From Hawksworthiomyces lignivorus (lineage: Eukaryota > Ascomycota > Sordariomycetes > Ophiostomatales > Ophiostomataceae), in assembly GCA_002917075.1 (NCBI GenBank), contig NTMA01000159.1, positions 1 through 36,439 of the forward strand: 36,439 nucleotides of DNA, given 5' to 3'. Below the pieces are notes generated by a model. It was not told the origin of the DNA. It did no database searches and saw nothing but the letters and a program-made list of their open reading frames with translations. Numbering within the stretch: the first letter of the stretch is position 1; each line of letters starts with the position of its first letter. Of this stretch, positions 11,501-23,700 are shown piece after piece. A program made the position numbers and the translations under genes.

Positions 11501-12545
11501 CGGTCGAGGTGCTTGACGGCCAGCTGGTAGACGTCCAGGGGTATCTGCATGCCGCGCAGACTGTGCAGGACAATGTCTTCGCTCATGGCGTCGAGCAGCA
11601 GCAGGAAGCCGTCCCAGAACAGCTCGATGGCAGCGTCGGTGGCGTCCGGGCGGCTGACGGCTTCGATGGCGTCGGCCAGATGGTCGCTGACGGCCCAGTC
11701 GAACTGCTCGGCGGTCAAAGACTGGGCCTGGCGGCGCTCCCAGGCAGTGCGGGCAAACCTGTTCCGCAGGGGGTCTGCCTGGAACAGGAAGACGGTCATG
11801 GTGGGGATGACGGCGGAGGCGATCTTGAGCGGCTTCTTCTCTTGGGTCTTCTGGAAGACGTAGTTGAATAGGCGGCGGTTGTCGGGGAGGCTGAGGTACT
11901 CAACGCAGCAGAGAGCCTCGTAGAACGCGAGCACGGCGGGAGCGTCGATGGCGACGAGCTTGGCGGAGGACATGGGGCCTTGCTGCTCGAGGATCTCCAC
12001 GGCACGCTTCAGTCCCCGATCGATACGGGCGGTGTCGTACTCGTGGAGCCGGCCTTCCATGATGTTGGCCGTCTCTTCGTCGAACTCCCTGCAAGGAGAC
12101 AGTTAGAAAGGGGCGAAAAGAGGAGAAAGGAAGAGGAGAGAGGGAGAGGAGAATCGGGATATGGGACATTGGAGGAAGAAGCTTACTTTAGCAGCTTGCT
12201 CTTGAGAGCCTTCCGGCCCATATGCCATGCTCGTACGCAGGCGTCACACTTGACGAGGAAGGACTCGGTGCGGCGGGTCCAGTCGCCTAGCCAGCGGTCA
12301 GCCTGCTCACGACTGATGCCCAGGATGAGCGAGGCCCAGGAGGTCAGCTGCAGGCGGTGCTGGCCCTCCTCAATACGCTTGGCTTTGGCCTGGGGGGTCA
12401 GGGCGCTCTCGGCGGCCGGGTCATCGTAATCCTCCTGGTCGTCGTCGTCGACGCGGGGACAGAAGAGGTGGACGGCGGCGGGGATGCGCTCGAGCTCCTG
12501 GTGAGAGCTGATGATCTCCTCGTAGACCTCCTGGGGCGTCTTCAT
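5565..12545 (-). CDS. SEN1: Sen1-type superfamily 1 RNA/DNA helicase, four exons, 2235 aa
   Basis: Sen1 is the nuclear helicase that ends non-coding RNA polymerase II transcription, removes R-loops and acts in tRNA/snoRNA processing. Exons: 12545-12187, 12088-5929, 5837-5724, 5639-5565; introns of 98, 91 and 84 nt. The start ATG at 12545 sits in a good context (CCACCGCCATGA). The N-terminal helical domain fills residues to about 800; a Thr run (about 825) and acidic linkers follow. SF1B helicase motifs are complete: Walker A GPPGTGKT near residue 1410, APSNAAVDEL, DEAAQ near 1673, VGDPKQLPPTV, DTQYRMHPEISRFP near 1734, TTDAFQGRECEVI and VGLTRARSSLWILGD near 1908. The tail is disordered and ends in a basic segment (PPKKKGPVDPFIKKKP), a typical Sen1 nuclear-localisation end. 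The last two splices are inferred from frame and from the PIDPSAMEVLGL block. A Gly/Lys-rich insertion interrupts subdomain 1B. Confidence 0.95.
5640..5723 (-). other. SEN1 last intron (84 nt)
   Basis: Minus-strand donor GTGAGC at 5723, a CACTAAC branch-like element near the 3' end, and acceptor TTACAG ending at 5640. Phase 0 on both sides; the final exon then encodes the basic C-terminus and stops at 5565. Confidence 0.85.
5838..5928 (-). other. SEN1 intron 3-1 (91 nt) with a misleading in-frame internal acceptor
   Basis: Minus-strand donor GTATGT starts at 5928; the preferred acceptor TAG ends at 5838, just after a CTGAC branch-like element. This gives exon 5837-5724 coding ...RRPIDPSAMEVLGLSKEEPP..., in frame with the last exon. 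An earlier acceptor (CTACAG, 54 nt) keeps an open frame but a different one, which cannot join the conserved basic C-terminus. Confidence 0.8.
12089..12186 (-). other. SEN1 intron 1
   Basis: On the minus strand the donor GTAAGC starts at 12186 and the acceptor TTGCAG ends at 12089 (98 nt). Splicing joins AA to G and gives SKLLKEFDEETANIMEG in one frame. Starting at the internal ATG at 12060 would drop about 129 N-terminal residues. Confidence 0.9.
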
Positions 12546-14289
12546 GGCGGTGGATGGAGAGGCCGAAGACAAGAGAGAAGGAGGTGGGAGGGGGAGAGGG
12601 AGAGATTATAGGAGCAAGACAATGTCGTGCAAGATCGAATTAGGTGGCAATCTGACGCCAGGCAGTTGATTTTCAAGGGAAGCTCGAGCTGCACAATCAA
12701 TCCGCTTCGGGAGGGGCAAGATTCGATGTGGTCGAGGTCACCGTCGTCGGGGGAGAAAGGGAGGCACGCCCATCGGTGGGCAGCACATGGTTGAAAACGA
12801 ATACACTCCCTTCGATAGCAAACAGTGAGCTGTATCAGAAGGTGAGCAGCGACAAAAGACAGAGTGATTGACCGTCAAGGCCAAGAACGAGTGAAAAAGG
12901 TAGAGAGAGAAGTCTCGAGTCGAGTTCGAAGACAGAACGCTCCAAGGCTGTCCTGCAACAAGGAGATCAAAGACTACCAGGCAAGAGAGCTTACCCAAAG
13001 ACAGAGAAGCAGAGCTCAATAAAACGAAACAAATAGAAATTAGAAAAGGGCTCTGCTGAGGTATGTGCAGACTTGGGCAGCTAGACCGTCACCCTGACCG
13101 AGTACTGCAGTGGGAATTCGTGTACGTGGTCGTGGATGAGATGATGGTGACGAGAGGCGATGATGTGTGGTTGGATATGTGCATCAGTTTTGCCCTTTAA
13201 TGTGATATACGACATAATTTTTTTTTGCAGCAAACTAAACAACTATAATTGATACTATTAGTTTAGCGTGTTTTTACCCTTACCAACAGCTGGTCCATAG
13301 CACCTTCTCCCCACCAATTCAGGCGCCTTTTCACGCGAGCAGAATTGCAAGTGGGGGCTCACACACTAGGAAGGGGCGACGGAACACGACTGAAGACATA
13401 CAATTATTATTACGCGACGCGTTTTACGGACCGCAGCTTCCCTCTCTTTTTAATTGATTTTCAGGGATTTTCAGGCTGAAAGCACTGGATCGATAGGGCC
13501 AAGAGAACCCGATAGTCCCTTAGAGTCTAGCAGTCAATAGCGCTGTTAAAGCTAAAAATGAGACTCAAGAATAGCGGTACGAGTACTACGCACTGCATAT
13601 TACTGTAGCAGCAGTCAGAAATGGTCACGATATTAAAGAGGCTCAAGCCTAATCGCACGTCCTCTTCTACAAACACGCTGAGCAAAAGATGCATCTTGTG
13701 AACTCAGATAAAAAGGTAATTTGGTATTTCGTCAAAAAGGATATCATGAAAATTTGTAATGAAATAGAGACACAAAATATTCATCCTGGATTTCTTTTAA
13801 AGCTTTCTGTTCCCCTTTCGTTGAAACAAGATTCGTTCAGAGCATGAAGGAAAAAAAAAAAGAAAGACATATATCAAAAAGGCAGTATAAGGGATATACA
13901 TTAGATGTAGGCCAAAAGAAAGTAGAGAGCAAAAGGACAAAATATGGAAAATATGGTAGTAGGAAATCGAAAGACACAAAAAAGGAAAAAAGATGAGAAA
14001 AGAGAAAATTGAAGAGAATCAAAAAAGATAAAGAGAAAAAAAGACTCAGGTATCTTTCCCTCCTTCGTGCATTTGCCGTTCATTTCCAGAAAACGCCCTG
14101 CCCAATGTGCCCCCAGCTTTTTCCCTTTCATCCCCTTCTCCTACGCAGTCGTTCAAAACCAGGGTATACTCTTACTCCCCTCCCCCCCCCTTTTCCCAAT
14201 CGTAGATCGTTTTGCTAGAATCTATATATGTAGTTTTCCGCAGCATTCGTCGCATCTGTAATGAGCAATCTCTCTGTGGCTTCTTTCCT
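12546..14289. other. Spacer: SEN1 promoter and ROM2 3' flank
   Basis: No gene is seen. Near SEN1 the plus strand is GA-rich (12580-12605), so the SEN1 leader is CT-rich, as usual in fungi. From about 13200 the DNA becomes A/T-richer, and 13840-14040 is strongly purine-biased on the plus strand. Open frames there read as Phe/Leu/Ser-rich low complexity and are not credible proteins. Confidence 0.5.
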
Positions 14290-17200
14290 TTAGGCGTTCT
14301 CCGAGTGGCCGTCGTTCAGCAGCAGCTCCAGCACGATCTGCATGCCGCCAGCCTCCGGGTGCGTCATGCAGATCTTGACCGTGCCTTTGGAGTCCTGGCC
14401 GGCCGGCGGCACCGACTGGCCTGCCACCTGGCCGGCGCCTCCTGCGCCCGCGCCGCCTGTGCCGCTCGGGTGCGCCATGGCCGAGGCGTTGTCGCCGCCC
14501 GTGGGCCCGCGGAAGCCGTAGTCGAGGCAGCGCACGTCGTTGCCGGCGATGATCTGGCGCAGCCGGCCGTTCTCGGCGTTGCGCACCTCGACGTAGTCCT
14601 CGTTGAACAGCAGCAGGTACTGGCCGAACATGGTGGCCGCGCGCGCCTTCTTCTGCTTGCCCGAATACTCCATAATGAGCGTGCGCGACACTTCGCCGTG
14701 CTTGTCCGCGTAGACGGCGCAGTCCTCGTACGCCAGCAAGAACTCCTGGTCGTTGAGCCGGAACATGCCCAGCGGCCGCTGGTCGCGCAGCCGCGCCGCG
14801 ATGTTGGCCGTCGCCGGCATCGTCAGGTCGCGCGGCACCGACATGGTCTGCTTGCGGTCCAGCGTGAGCATCTCGATGCCCTTGGCCGTCGACACCGCCA
14901 CGTACGTCTGGAACAGGTTGAGCGAGAAGCACTCGGTCGGCAGGTAGAACTCGTCAAAGTCGCGGAACGACTCCGTGCCGCCCGCTCCGCCCGCTCCGCC
15001 CTTACGGCTGCCAAAGAACCGCGTCTTCTTCTCCGACGCCTTCTGGAACACCGGCTCCAGCACCTTGAACGTGTTGTGCATGCCCTCCTTGCGCTTGTAG
15101 AACAGCAGCATCCGGTCCTTCATCCGCGCCGTCGCAAAGAACGACACGTCCTTGGCCAGCCGCTGCGGCGCCCGCCGCGCGCTGTCGTGCGTCGGCGCTG
15201 CGAAGTTGGACACCGGCGCCACCACGTCTAGCGGGTACGAGATCAGCGCCTTGTCCGCTAGGATCAGGCAGACCGAGAACTCTTCGAGCACCGCGATCTG
15301 CGTCACCTTGTTGATCTGGACCGTCTGTTGCAAAGAAAGAAATCGCTGGTTAGCAGGCTGTGTATGTGCGGTTTCAAACGCAAAGAAACAGGGGAAAAAC
15401 TCACTCTTGTCCAGCCCCGCGGGTTGGACGCGTCCGAGATGAAGACGCCAAAGTCCGTGCCGATGGCGATGACCGACTTGCCGAACGCGCTGAAGCCGGT
15501 CGAGCAGTTGACCGTGGCGCGGCAGACGGGCGGCGGCCCGCGGCCAGGGCCAAACACCTGCTCCATCTCGCGGATGGAACGGTCGAGCGGCGTGCCGCGG
15601 ATGGACACGGCCGGCTGCTTGCCCGTGGCCGTCATCGAATCGTAGGCGAAGCCGCTGTCGGCCAGCACGCGCAGCCGGAACGGCTCGGCGTTCTGCTCCA
15701 GCAGCGCCCGCGCGTGCCGCGTCTTGGCCTCGATCAGCTTGCTGCACCAGTCCTGCCGGCTCTGCGCCGACGTCGCGTACAGCGTGTAGATCTCGTGGCC
15801 CAGGTGCTTGACCCGGAACGGGTACAGGATCTTGCCCTCTTCGCTGCCCGCCCCGGCCCCCGCCGCCGCCGCCGACGCGATGCGCGTCACCGAGTTGGCC
15901 GAGCTGCCCGTCGTCGTGTGCTCTAGCTCCGGCCGCCCCGACCCGTTGGAGATGACCTTGTTGAGCCGGCCGCTCTCGAGCGGCGCCGCCGCCACCGCCG
16001 TTGTGCGCGCCAGCGGCGCCGTCAGACCCTTCTGCTTGGAGATGGGGTCGTCGTTCATGCTCTCCAGCAGCAGCAGCGGCATCGGGATCGGCTCCTTGGA
16101 CACGTCGTACTTCTTGTCGCTGCGGCCGTCCTTGGACGACACCGCCTTGGCCAGGATAAAGTAGTGGTCCAGCAGCAGCGCGTGCGTGTCCACCCAGCGC
16201 ACACCCTTAGACCCCATGCGCTGCAGCTCGCCCTGCATCAGCAGCTCGCGGCCCAGGTGGTCCAGGTTCAGCACCGTGTTCGAGCCCGGCCGGAACACCA
16301 GCTGCGTCTGCAGCTCCTGCAGCGCCACCTTCTTGCCCATCTCGTCCACCAGCCGGTCGCACTCCTTGGCCACCGCGTGGATCTCCTCGATCGCCTTGGC
16401 CGTGTTCGTCTTCTCCTCGCTGTCCTGCAGCGTGTTCTTGAGGATCGTCTCCAGCAGCAGCTTGTACCGCTGCAGCCGCGTGATGGGCGCCTTGAGGAAC
16501 GTGTCCCAGCCCAGCCGGTCCGACCGCTTGTGGTTGCGCACGTGCTCCAGGAACTGCCGGAAGAGCATGTTGCGCGACGCCTCCTTGCGCACCGTGTACG
16601 ACGCGCTGGGGTAGTTGGTCGAGTAGGCAATGTACTCGTCTTTGGCCTTGCGGATCCACTCGCGGAAGATGTCGCCGAAGCCCGTGATCCACGGGCCCTG
16701 CTCGTTCTGCCGGTACTTGAGCTGCGCCAGCAGGTGGTCCTTGTTGACGCGCTGGATCGACTCGACCTTGCCGAAGACGGTGTTGATAAACTTGTCCAGC
16801 CGCTGCGGCGAGATGATGGGCGGCTGCCAGTGCGCCAGCTGGTTCTTGTATAGCACGCGCAGAACGTCGAGCTGGTTGCTGTACATCTCCTCCGTGGTCA
16901 CGATCTCGTGCAGCACGTTCTGCCGCTCCACCTCCTTGCGCGGCTTGCTCTCGATGATCGCCTTGGTGATCTTGTAAAAAGTGACCCAGTCCTCCTTCTT
17001 GGTCGACTCCTCCGTCATCAGCTCGTCCAGATTGGCCTTCTTCAGCGTCCGCGTGCAGTAGTACGAGTAGCAGCGCCCGGGCGTCTCGTGCTCGTGCACG
17101 CGCGGCGCGTAGCACCCCGAGCCCGTCAGCTGCCACAGAACGCCGTTGACGTCGCCCGCGCCGAACTTGACCCACTCTTCTTCGGGGATCAGGATGCCTG

Positions 17201-20060
17201 CCGCGAACATGGAGTCGGTGACCTGCGCGGCCAGCGTCTCGGCGTCGGCCACGTTCATGTTGGGAACCTTGGCGGTGAAGAGCGCCACCAGGCCCTCTTC
17301 GATCGTCTTGCGCTTCAGGTCCGGCTCGCCGTCCGCCATCTCCCGCACCCAGTGGGCGATGCTGCTCAGCGCCCACGGCCGGTCGCAGCGGCGGAAGTCG
17401 GCGGCTGCCAGCTTGGACGGCACAAACTTCTTCCGGCGGCCGCTGGGCAGCGTGATGACGTCGTACGACATCGCCGCCGTCGGGCTGGGCCCGTCGTACG
17501 CGCTGTCGTAGGGAGACCCCCCCTGCTGCGCAGCGACGAGCCTCTGCGCCTTCCTCCGCTCCTCGGCCGCATCGGTGCGCGACCGGCCGGGGACCTGGAT
17601 AACTGGCGTGGTGCTGTGGCTCGACATGGACGTAGAGCGCTCGACCTGCTGCTGCTGCTGCATGAGAAGCTGCTGCTGCTCTTGCATCGCGAGATAGGCC
17701 GCGGTGCGCGAATCGGCGCTGAGCGAGTAGCCATGCTGCTGGTACGGCATCCTGGACGCGTCCGAAGGCGTCCTGGGCAGCAGGTTGCTGCTGCTGCTGC
17801 TTCTCGTGTCGGAGAGCCCCCCAGACGGCAGCGCCGGCAGAGGACGGCTCGACAGCCCAGGGTGGTAGAACATGTCTGGATAGTCTTCTTTGGACGGCGA
17901 CTCGCTCCCGCTGAGGCCAGAGTGGACGGACACCTGCTCGTCACCTTCGTCGAAGCTCAGCCGGTGCACCGCGGGGGGTTGCAGGCCGCCGGTGCCGCCG
18001 TAGTCCATCTCGGCGTCCAAGAAGGGGGCGTAGTGGTTATCGGCTTCGTACGGCCGCGGCGTAGTGGACTGCGGTGGACGCCCTGCGCCCGGCTCTTGGG
18101 CAGGTGCCGATCCGACCTGGCCGCCGTAGGTGAGATTGCCTGCATAGCCTCCGCTGAACAGCCCAATGTCCATGCCGACAAAGTCGGAGTCGCTCCCGTT
18201 TGGCTCCTCCGACGTGGACGGCAGGGGCGTCGTGGTCCGCGAGCCGGAAGGCTTGGGCGGCTGGCCGGCGTAGCTGTAGCCACTCGGCGTTCCGCCGCTC
18301 GTACCAGATGTGGCGGATGCGCCGCTGATGCTGAATCTCTGCTCGTCCAGATCTGCTTGCTGCATTTCGTATACGCCAAAGGCGCCCTCTGGGTCACTGT
18401 CGTCTTCCCAATGGTACGCAGAAGGAGCTTGCACGTGATAGGAGTGGCTCGAAGCTGTGGAAGCCGTAGACGATGCTCGGTCGATTGCGGATGCCGTGCT
18501 CGACCAGCCAGTCGTGCTGGGGTGAGTGGAGGACGCACGCGAATTGTGCCGGTGGAATTCATCTTCAGATGCGTCCCCGTTGCCAGGCACGGGCATCTGC
18601 AAGGCGCCGTTCGCTCCAGTATTCCAGTCGCCGATGCCCAAGTCTGCTTCTATGTCGTGGATCAGGCTCTCCTGCGTTATATGGTCGTGATCAGATATGC
18701 CAAGAGGTCCCCCTCCCGCACCGGCACCGCCTTGCCCCCAGCCGCGCTCTTCGGCGACGTCCTCCATTGGCGGACGACTGGGAAGGGGCGCATTTGTCGG
18801 ATGTCTTTGGACGCCCGCTGGCGACGGGGTGTGCGCGGGTGGAGAAGGCACCGGAGAGGCAGCGGAATTCGATCGGGACACGCGGTTGGCAAAGGTATTC
18901 GGGTCCGCGCCAGATGAGTAGCCTGGGGTCGCGGGAATATGCGTGTACGTAGGATACGGGGCCTGCGATGTCATAGTGCTAGGAATGGCGGCAGCATAGT
19001 TGGATGACGCTGTAGTCGAAGGGGTGGCAATCGTCGACGCTGGGGTTACCGGGCTCACGCCGTTGGATGGATAGCCGCTTCCGGCAGTGGCTGAGGTGAA
19101 GTAGGTGCCGTCGTTCGAATAGCTGGACGGATGCCTCGGGTCATACGATGCCGGCTGGGGAGACGATCCCGTTGCTGATGACGTCGAGCCGTAGTGCGAC
19201 GCGGATTGATACTGCTGCTGCTGCGGCCTCTGTGCCTGGTATGCCGGCTGCGTTGGTGGCGTAGGTGACTGCTGGACGGGAGCAGGCGGACTGTACATAG
19301 CGGCTGAGCTCTGCTGCGTATACGAAGAGGTGGCCGCAGAAGGCACCTGTGGTACGGCCGGTGCGCTGTAGCTGTGCTGCTGGTAGTTGGTGTAGCCGGC
19401 GTACGTCGATGTCCTCTGGGGAACGCTGGCGTTTGCGCTGGCATAGGCAGCCGGGTTGTAGGCGGCAGGGGTATAACTCTGCTGCGGCTGCTGCTGGGTC
19501 TGGAAAGACGGGAAAGACGGCATGGTGGGCGACGCAAGGCGGGCGGATGGGTGTGGGTGATACGGGAGCGACTGGGACTGCGACCTCGCAAAGGCCTGCG
19601 GGTTGTAGGAGGACGGAGACGGCTGCGGCTGGTATTGGTGCTGGTAGCCGGACAGCGCGGCCGAGCCAGGGGAGCCTCCATAAGCGGCCGGCTTCGCGGG
19701 GACGGGTGGGGCGGAAGAGGAGGGGGCATCGACTGGGCTCGTCAGGAAGAGCTCGTCCTCGCCATGGTTTGCAATGCTCGCCTGCGCGTGGTGCAACTGG
19801 GGCTGCTGGTGATGGTGTTGAGACTGGCCTTGGTCGAAGTAGGAGTTATCGTCACCAGTATTGAAGCTCTGTCGCCTCGTAGGATACTGGCTCTGGTCAT
19901 ACTGGGGCTGTGATGGTGGTTGTGCGGCGTACTGCTGCTGCTGGTACTGCTGCTGGTGCTGCTGCTGGTGCTGCTGCTGGTGCTGCTGCTGGTTCGCAAC
20001 CGGGTACTGGACCGGAGGGAGGTGGCCGTAGCGGCGACTGTCATCGCCTCGGAAAGACAT
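14290..20060 (-). CDS. ROM2: Rho1 guanine nucleotide exchange factor (Rom1/Rom2 type), two exons, 1896 aa
   Basis: This protein activates the GTPase Rho1 at the plasma membrane and so feeds the cell-wall integrity MAP kinase pathway and beta-1,3-glucan synthase. Exon 1 is 20060-15405 and exon 2 is 15324-14290, with an 80-nt intron (GTGAGT...CAACAG), phase 0, joining NPRGWTR to TVQINKVTQ. The start MSFRGDDSRRYGHLPP follows a TCGAAAATG context. Residues 1 to about 900 are disordered, rich in Gln, Ser, Pro and Tyr, with a QQQH repeat at 24-43. Then come a DEP domain (about 914-990), a DH/RhoGEF domain (about 1045-1245, containing APITRLQRYKLLLETILKN), a PH domain (about 1268-1442) and a citron-homology CNH domain (about 1510-1880). 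The domain order is diagnostic. The N-terminal tail is longer than in yeast Rom2. ROM1 and ROM2 cannot be separated by sequence in fungi with one copy. Confidence 0.95.
15325..15404 (-). other. ROM2 intron in the CNH region
   Basis: Donor GTGAGT at 15404 and acceptor CAACAG ending at 15325 on the minus strand, with a pyrimidine-rich 3' part and GCTAACC as the likely branch site. Removing it keeps the CNH domain in one frame. Confidence 0.9.
19931..19992 (-). repeat. 12-bp tandem repeat coding QQQH in ROM2
   Basis: The plus strand repeats CTGCTGCTGGTG, coding three QQQH units and then QQQY and QQQQ on the minus strand (residues 24-43 of ROM2). It lies in a disordered tail and would be expected to vary in copy number between strains. 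Confidence 0.9.
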
Positions 20061-22920
20061 TTTCGATGAAGGTGCCCAAAAGTGGTGTGTGGATATTGCC
20101 GGTCTGTTGCTCTGGCTGAGAAATTCAGCAAGGGCCTCGACTGTCGAGGCCGGGTGCGTGTGGCGGAGGTAGAAGGAGCGGGGAGAAGGAAATGTCGAGA
20201 TCGCTCAAAGCGGAGAGGGGGCGACGGAGGAAGAGCAGGTGAGAGAAAAGGTATCTACGTCGCCACGTTAAGAAGGGTCATTCCAATCAATCAACCGGGG
20301 ACAAGGCTGGAGATGGAGGAACTGTTGTTGCGCGAGTCGGTGGTGAGTGAGATGCCAGCCCAAGGCAAGTTGGTCGTGGAAGCGGTCGGGAGGGGGACAA
20401 GACGAGACAGATCAGACCGAGGGACAGGAACGAAAGGATGAAATAGCGAGAGGGCGCCTTTGTGTAGGTTTGCCGCACACAGAAGCGGTTGCGGTGATGA
20501 CGACGAAGCGGCCCTCCCTCGAAAACAAGAAAGATTCCTTTGGGTCTTTGAGTCGGCCAAGCCACAGTTGCAGAGTTCTAGAGAAGGCTCCAAGAAAGCC
20601 GTCGGGTGGCAGTGTGAGGAGCAGGACAGCCCACCACTCTCATTCACAGCCCTCCGAGCCTCCCTCTCTCAGTTTTGCCGCAGTCTGGTGGTTTTGTCCG
20701 CCCTGCCTAGTCTACCGTTGAAAGGGTCCGTCAGGTGCTAGCATTTAACCCAGACACATAACAGAAGTCCTAGCAAGCGGCACCCTCGTCTCTGTTGGAC
20801 TAGGTTTTTTTTTTTTTTTGCCTTCGATTATGGGAGCAATCTTCAATGTGCAATCTGCTGAATTCTTTTTTTTTCGTCGTTTCGGCCGTTTTTGGGTTGC
20901 CTCTTGTGGAAGACTGACGTGGAGAAGAGAAACGCGCTAAGCACGTATGGAGCAGAAGAGCGACAAAAAAGGCGCTGCTCCGAAGCAGTGAGACATCCAC
21001 TGTAAACTAGAAGGATTGTCAACGGTGATGAAAGCAATTCGCTTTCGGGAGCGAGAGGGGAGGCGAGGGGGGAAAGAGGGTCAGTTTTGATGGAATGGAG
21101 CGGATCGCGATCAGAGCGCATCCGAAGCCTTTTTGACGTTTTCTTTTTGTTCTTTGTTTTTAATTTTTTCTTTTATTTAAATAGTTAATCTTAATCGAGC
21201 TTAAATAAAATAAAAACTGGCTATGGCGTTTCGAGTATCCTTCCTTTTTTGTTTTCTTCCAATTTTCTGGCAGCGAAATTTAAAACGCTGTCAGGAAATA
21301 AGAGATGGCCATGGCGTAGGCAGGTACGACCCGTACGGAGTACACCTTTTACGTTAAACGTGTGTTTGCAGGCTCTCATTGTCGGTGGAGCCGTGGAAGG
21401 GTCGAAGGGTTCTTGTCAACAGTTCTTTCCCCCAAAGAAGAAGGCGTTTTGCGAGCATGTACTTAGTAGACAATGAGCCTCCATTCCAGGGTGACATGTA
21501 CCAATCAGAAATTGAAGGGGGGAAGGGGAGGCCGAATTAGTTTGGATAGTTGGCTAGATATTAGGCTTAGAGAGGATACGTATGCCAGGCATGTAGGCTT
21601 AAAAGAACCTCGCCAAGGTTCCCTCTCTCGCTTCTCTCTGCGAGTACGTGAGAATGTGTATAAAATAATATGTGTGTTGCCGTCTCTTTCGCCCGCCGTT
21701 TAGCCCACACCCTGTCAAGCTCTAAAGCATATTGGTTCCCAGCCGTGGTAGCCGAGTTCTCGTTCATACGAAATGCCAGCTACGAGTACGAGCACAAACA
21801 AGTCATACAGCATCGTTTAATTACCTACCAAGCACCCTTGCACCAAGACTCTCCAAAAAGCTGCGGAGTATCTCGTATCAAAACAATGCAGCGTGCTCGT
21901 TGTAGGTGCAAGTGCGAAATCATATCTCTCTGACTGGTGCGAAATGCGAATTCTCGCACGCAAAGCCGAGTCCTTTTTGTCGTCGTCGTCTTCTTTCCTA
22001 TGCCCCTACCCCTTTTATTTCTTCGCCTTAGTTCTAGAAATAGCTGTACGAGTATAAAGGCTCCAGATCGAAGATGGGCAGTGGCAAAGCAGACAAAACA
22101 GACAAAGCAACCAAAGCAGGCAAAGCCGATGCTCAGAAAGAAACGAAAATTTGCGACTCGCCAGAAACGGCTGAGATGCAGGAGAAAGGACTGCCATCAG
22201 CAGTAAAACGACAAGCAGAAACACAGACTGTCTCCGATGATCCTCTCGCTTTTTCGCTTACCTGCAGCTGCTCGTAAATGCCCCCAAATTGGTATGAGCT
22301 TTACGCCAAGGACAAGGGGTCTACCATTGGCCGTCACTACGTGCAAGTTTCGTCTTGGCTTTCTTTCTGTGTCTGCCTGCGATGTTTGTTGTTATCGGCT
22401 TTCTTTTCTCTTTTGTTTCATTGATTTTGGCTTGCGAAATTGAAAAAAGACGATTGCCAGAAATGCACAATCTGACAGAACGACGAGATCAGCATAGCAT
22501 GCAGCCCTTACAGCGGAAAATGGCGTCGCGGCTGGGACCAGCAGACCGAATCTCACTATGCGAGACCAGTCCGCGGCTGTTGAAACCCAGGAACGAGGCC
22601 AGCAGGGCTGACGCCACTGGAATGACAGGACCCAACAACAGGGGCCAGGCCATTAAATAGCAAACGTCTGTCGCCCTAACGGAGATTCATCTCCCCGCTT
22701 ATAGCCAGGCCATGCTGGACTGCTCCCACAAAAATATAGAGTTTTGGGGGCAACACTGCAATAATGTCTGGGGAAACAGGCAACATCGGAGTCGGGAGAC
22801 TATATGATTCACAATCGGCCTCGCCTCGTCTGGCGTTTTCGGTCATATCAAGACGTATTACACGTACTCACATTCTGCTATTGGGAGGGTCCTTGCAGAA
22901 CGCGCGATGGCGTCGCGGAC

Positions 22921-22921
<1 letters not shown>

Positions 22922-22954
<33 letters not shown>
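22922..22954 (+). repeat. Uninterrupted run of 33 A
   Basis: Directly countable in the sequence; the longest homopolymer of the window. It could be slippage or the tail of an old retroposed copy. I looked for flanking direct repeats by eye and saw none that convince. Confidence 0.9.
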
Positions 22955-22955
<1 letters not shown>

Positions 22956-23625
22956 CCCATCTGCTATCTCCTAGAGTGCTGCGCGGCCCGCTCGATTCTG
23001 GCTATGCAGTCCTAGTTCCCGGCTTTGTCCTATACGCACACGGCGCAGTCGTTTAGGCTGCTTTCCATCTCAGATACAGTCTCGATCGATCCACGAAGTC
23101 ACTGTAGCACGGGTTGCCTCGCAGCACTGTCATCGTCTTACTTGATACGAGTCGCTCCCCCAATGGCATTTGGCTCACTCCCCCCTGCGAGGGAAGGAGG
23201 TTGGATCCATCTCCATCGAGAGATTTGCCACTCTCTTTGCTGAGTCCGTCAGTGTGAACGTCATATCCATGGATTCTATTCACCCGTCTCCTCGTCCGTT
23301 TGGGTTATGTTGGTGATTGGCTCGATCGTGTTCCCATCGCGTACACCATTGCTCCAAGCAGTTCGTCATGAGATTGTTATGCAAGGCAATACCCTTCTGC
23401 TTGCAGCCTAAGACATCTTCTCAACGTCCACAGATTCACGTAAAATGCGTACAAACATTTGCAGGCTGCCTCCGATTCAGCATACAGCTTATTATTGCTT
23501 TTAGTCTCACAGAGCGGCTGTCGCTCTATACGGCAATCCTCATATGAACTTTAGAGGGCAGAGAGCTGGTCTCCTATAGCATCTCGGCATTCTCACACGG
23601 TTCCGTAATGTGTGAGTACACAGGC

Positions 23626-23700
23626 GAGAAGCGTGAGCCAGTGTGAGTGAACCAGTGAGCAGCGTGAGCAGTGAGCAGAGTGGGCAGTGAACAGTGCCCA
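23626..23700 (+). repeat. Degenerate tandem of GTGAGCA-like units
   Basis: About eight imperfect units of 7-9 nt built on AGTGAGC/AGCGTGAGC follow each other, decaying to AGTGAAC and AGTGCCC at the right end. It looks like an old microsatellite or minisatellite. Confidence 0.7.

Noticed and set aside
16908..18917. Plus-strand open frame of 669 codons
   Set aside because: It is antisense to ROM2, whose DEP and DH domains are unmistakable. GC-rich coding DNA creates long open antisense frames; the product is Arg/Leu/Val-rich with no domain.
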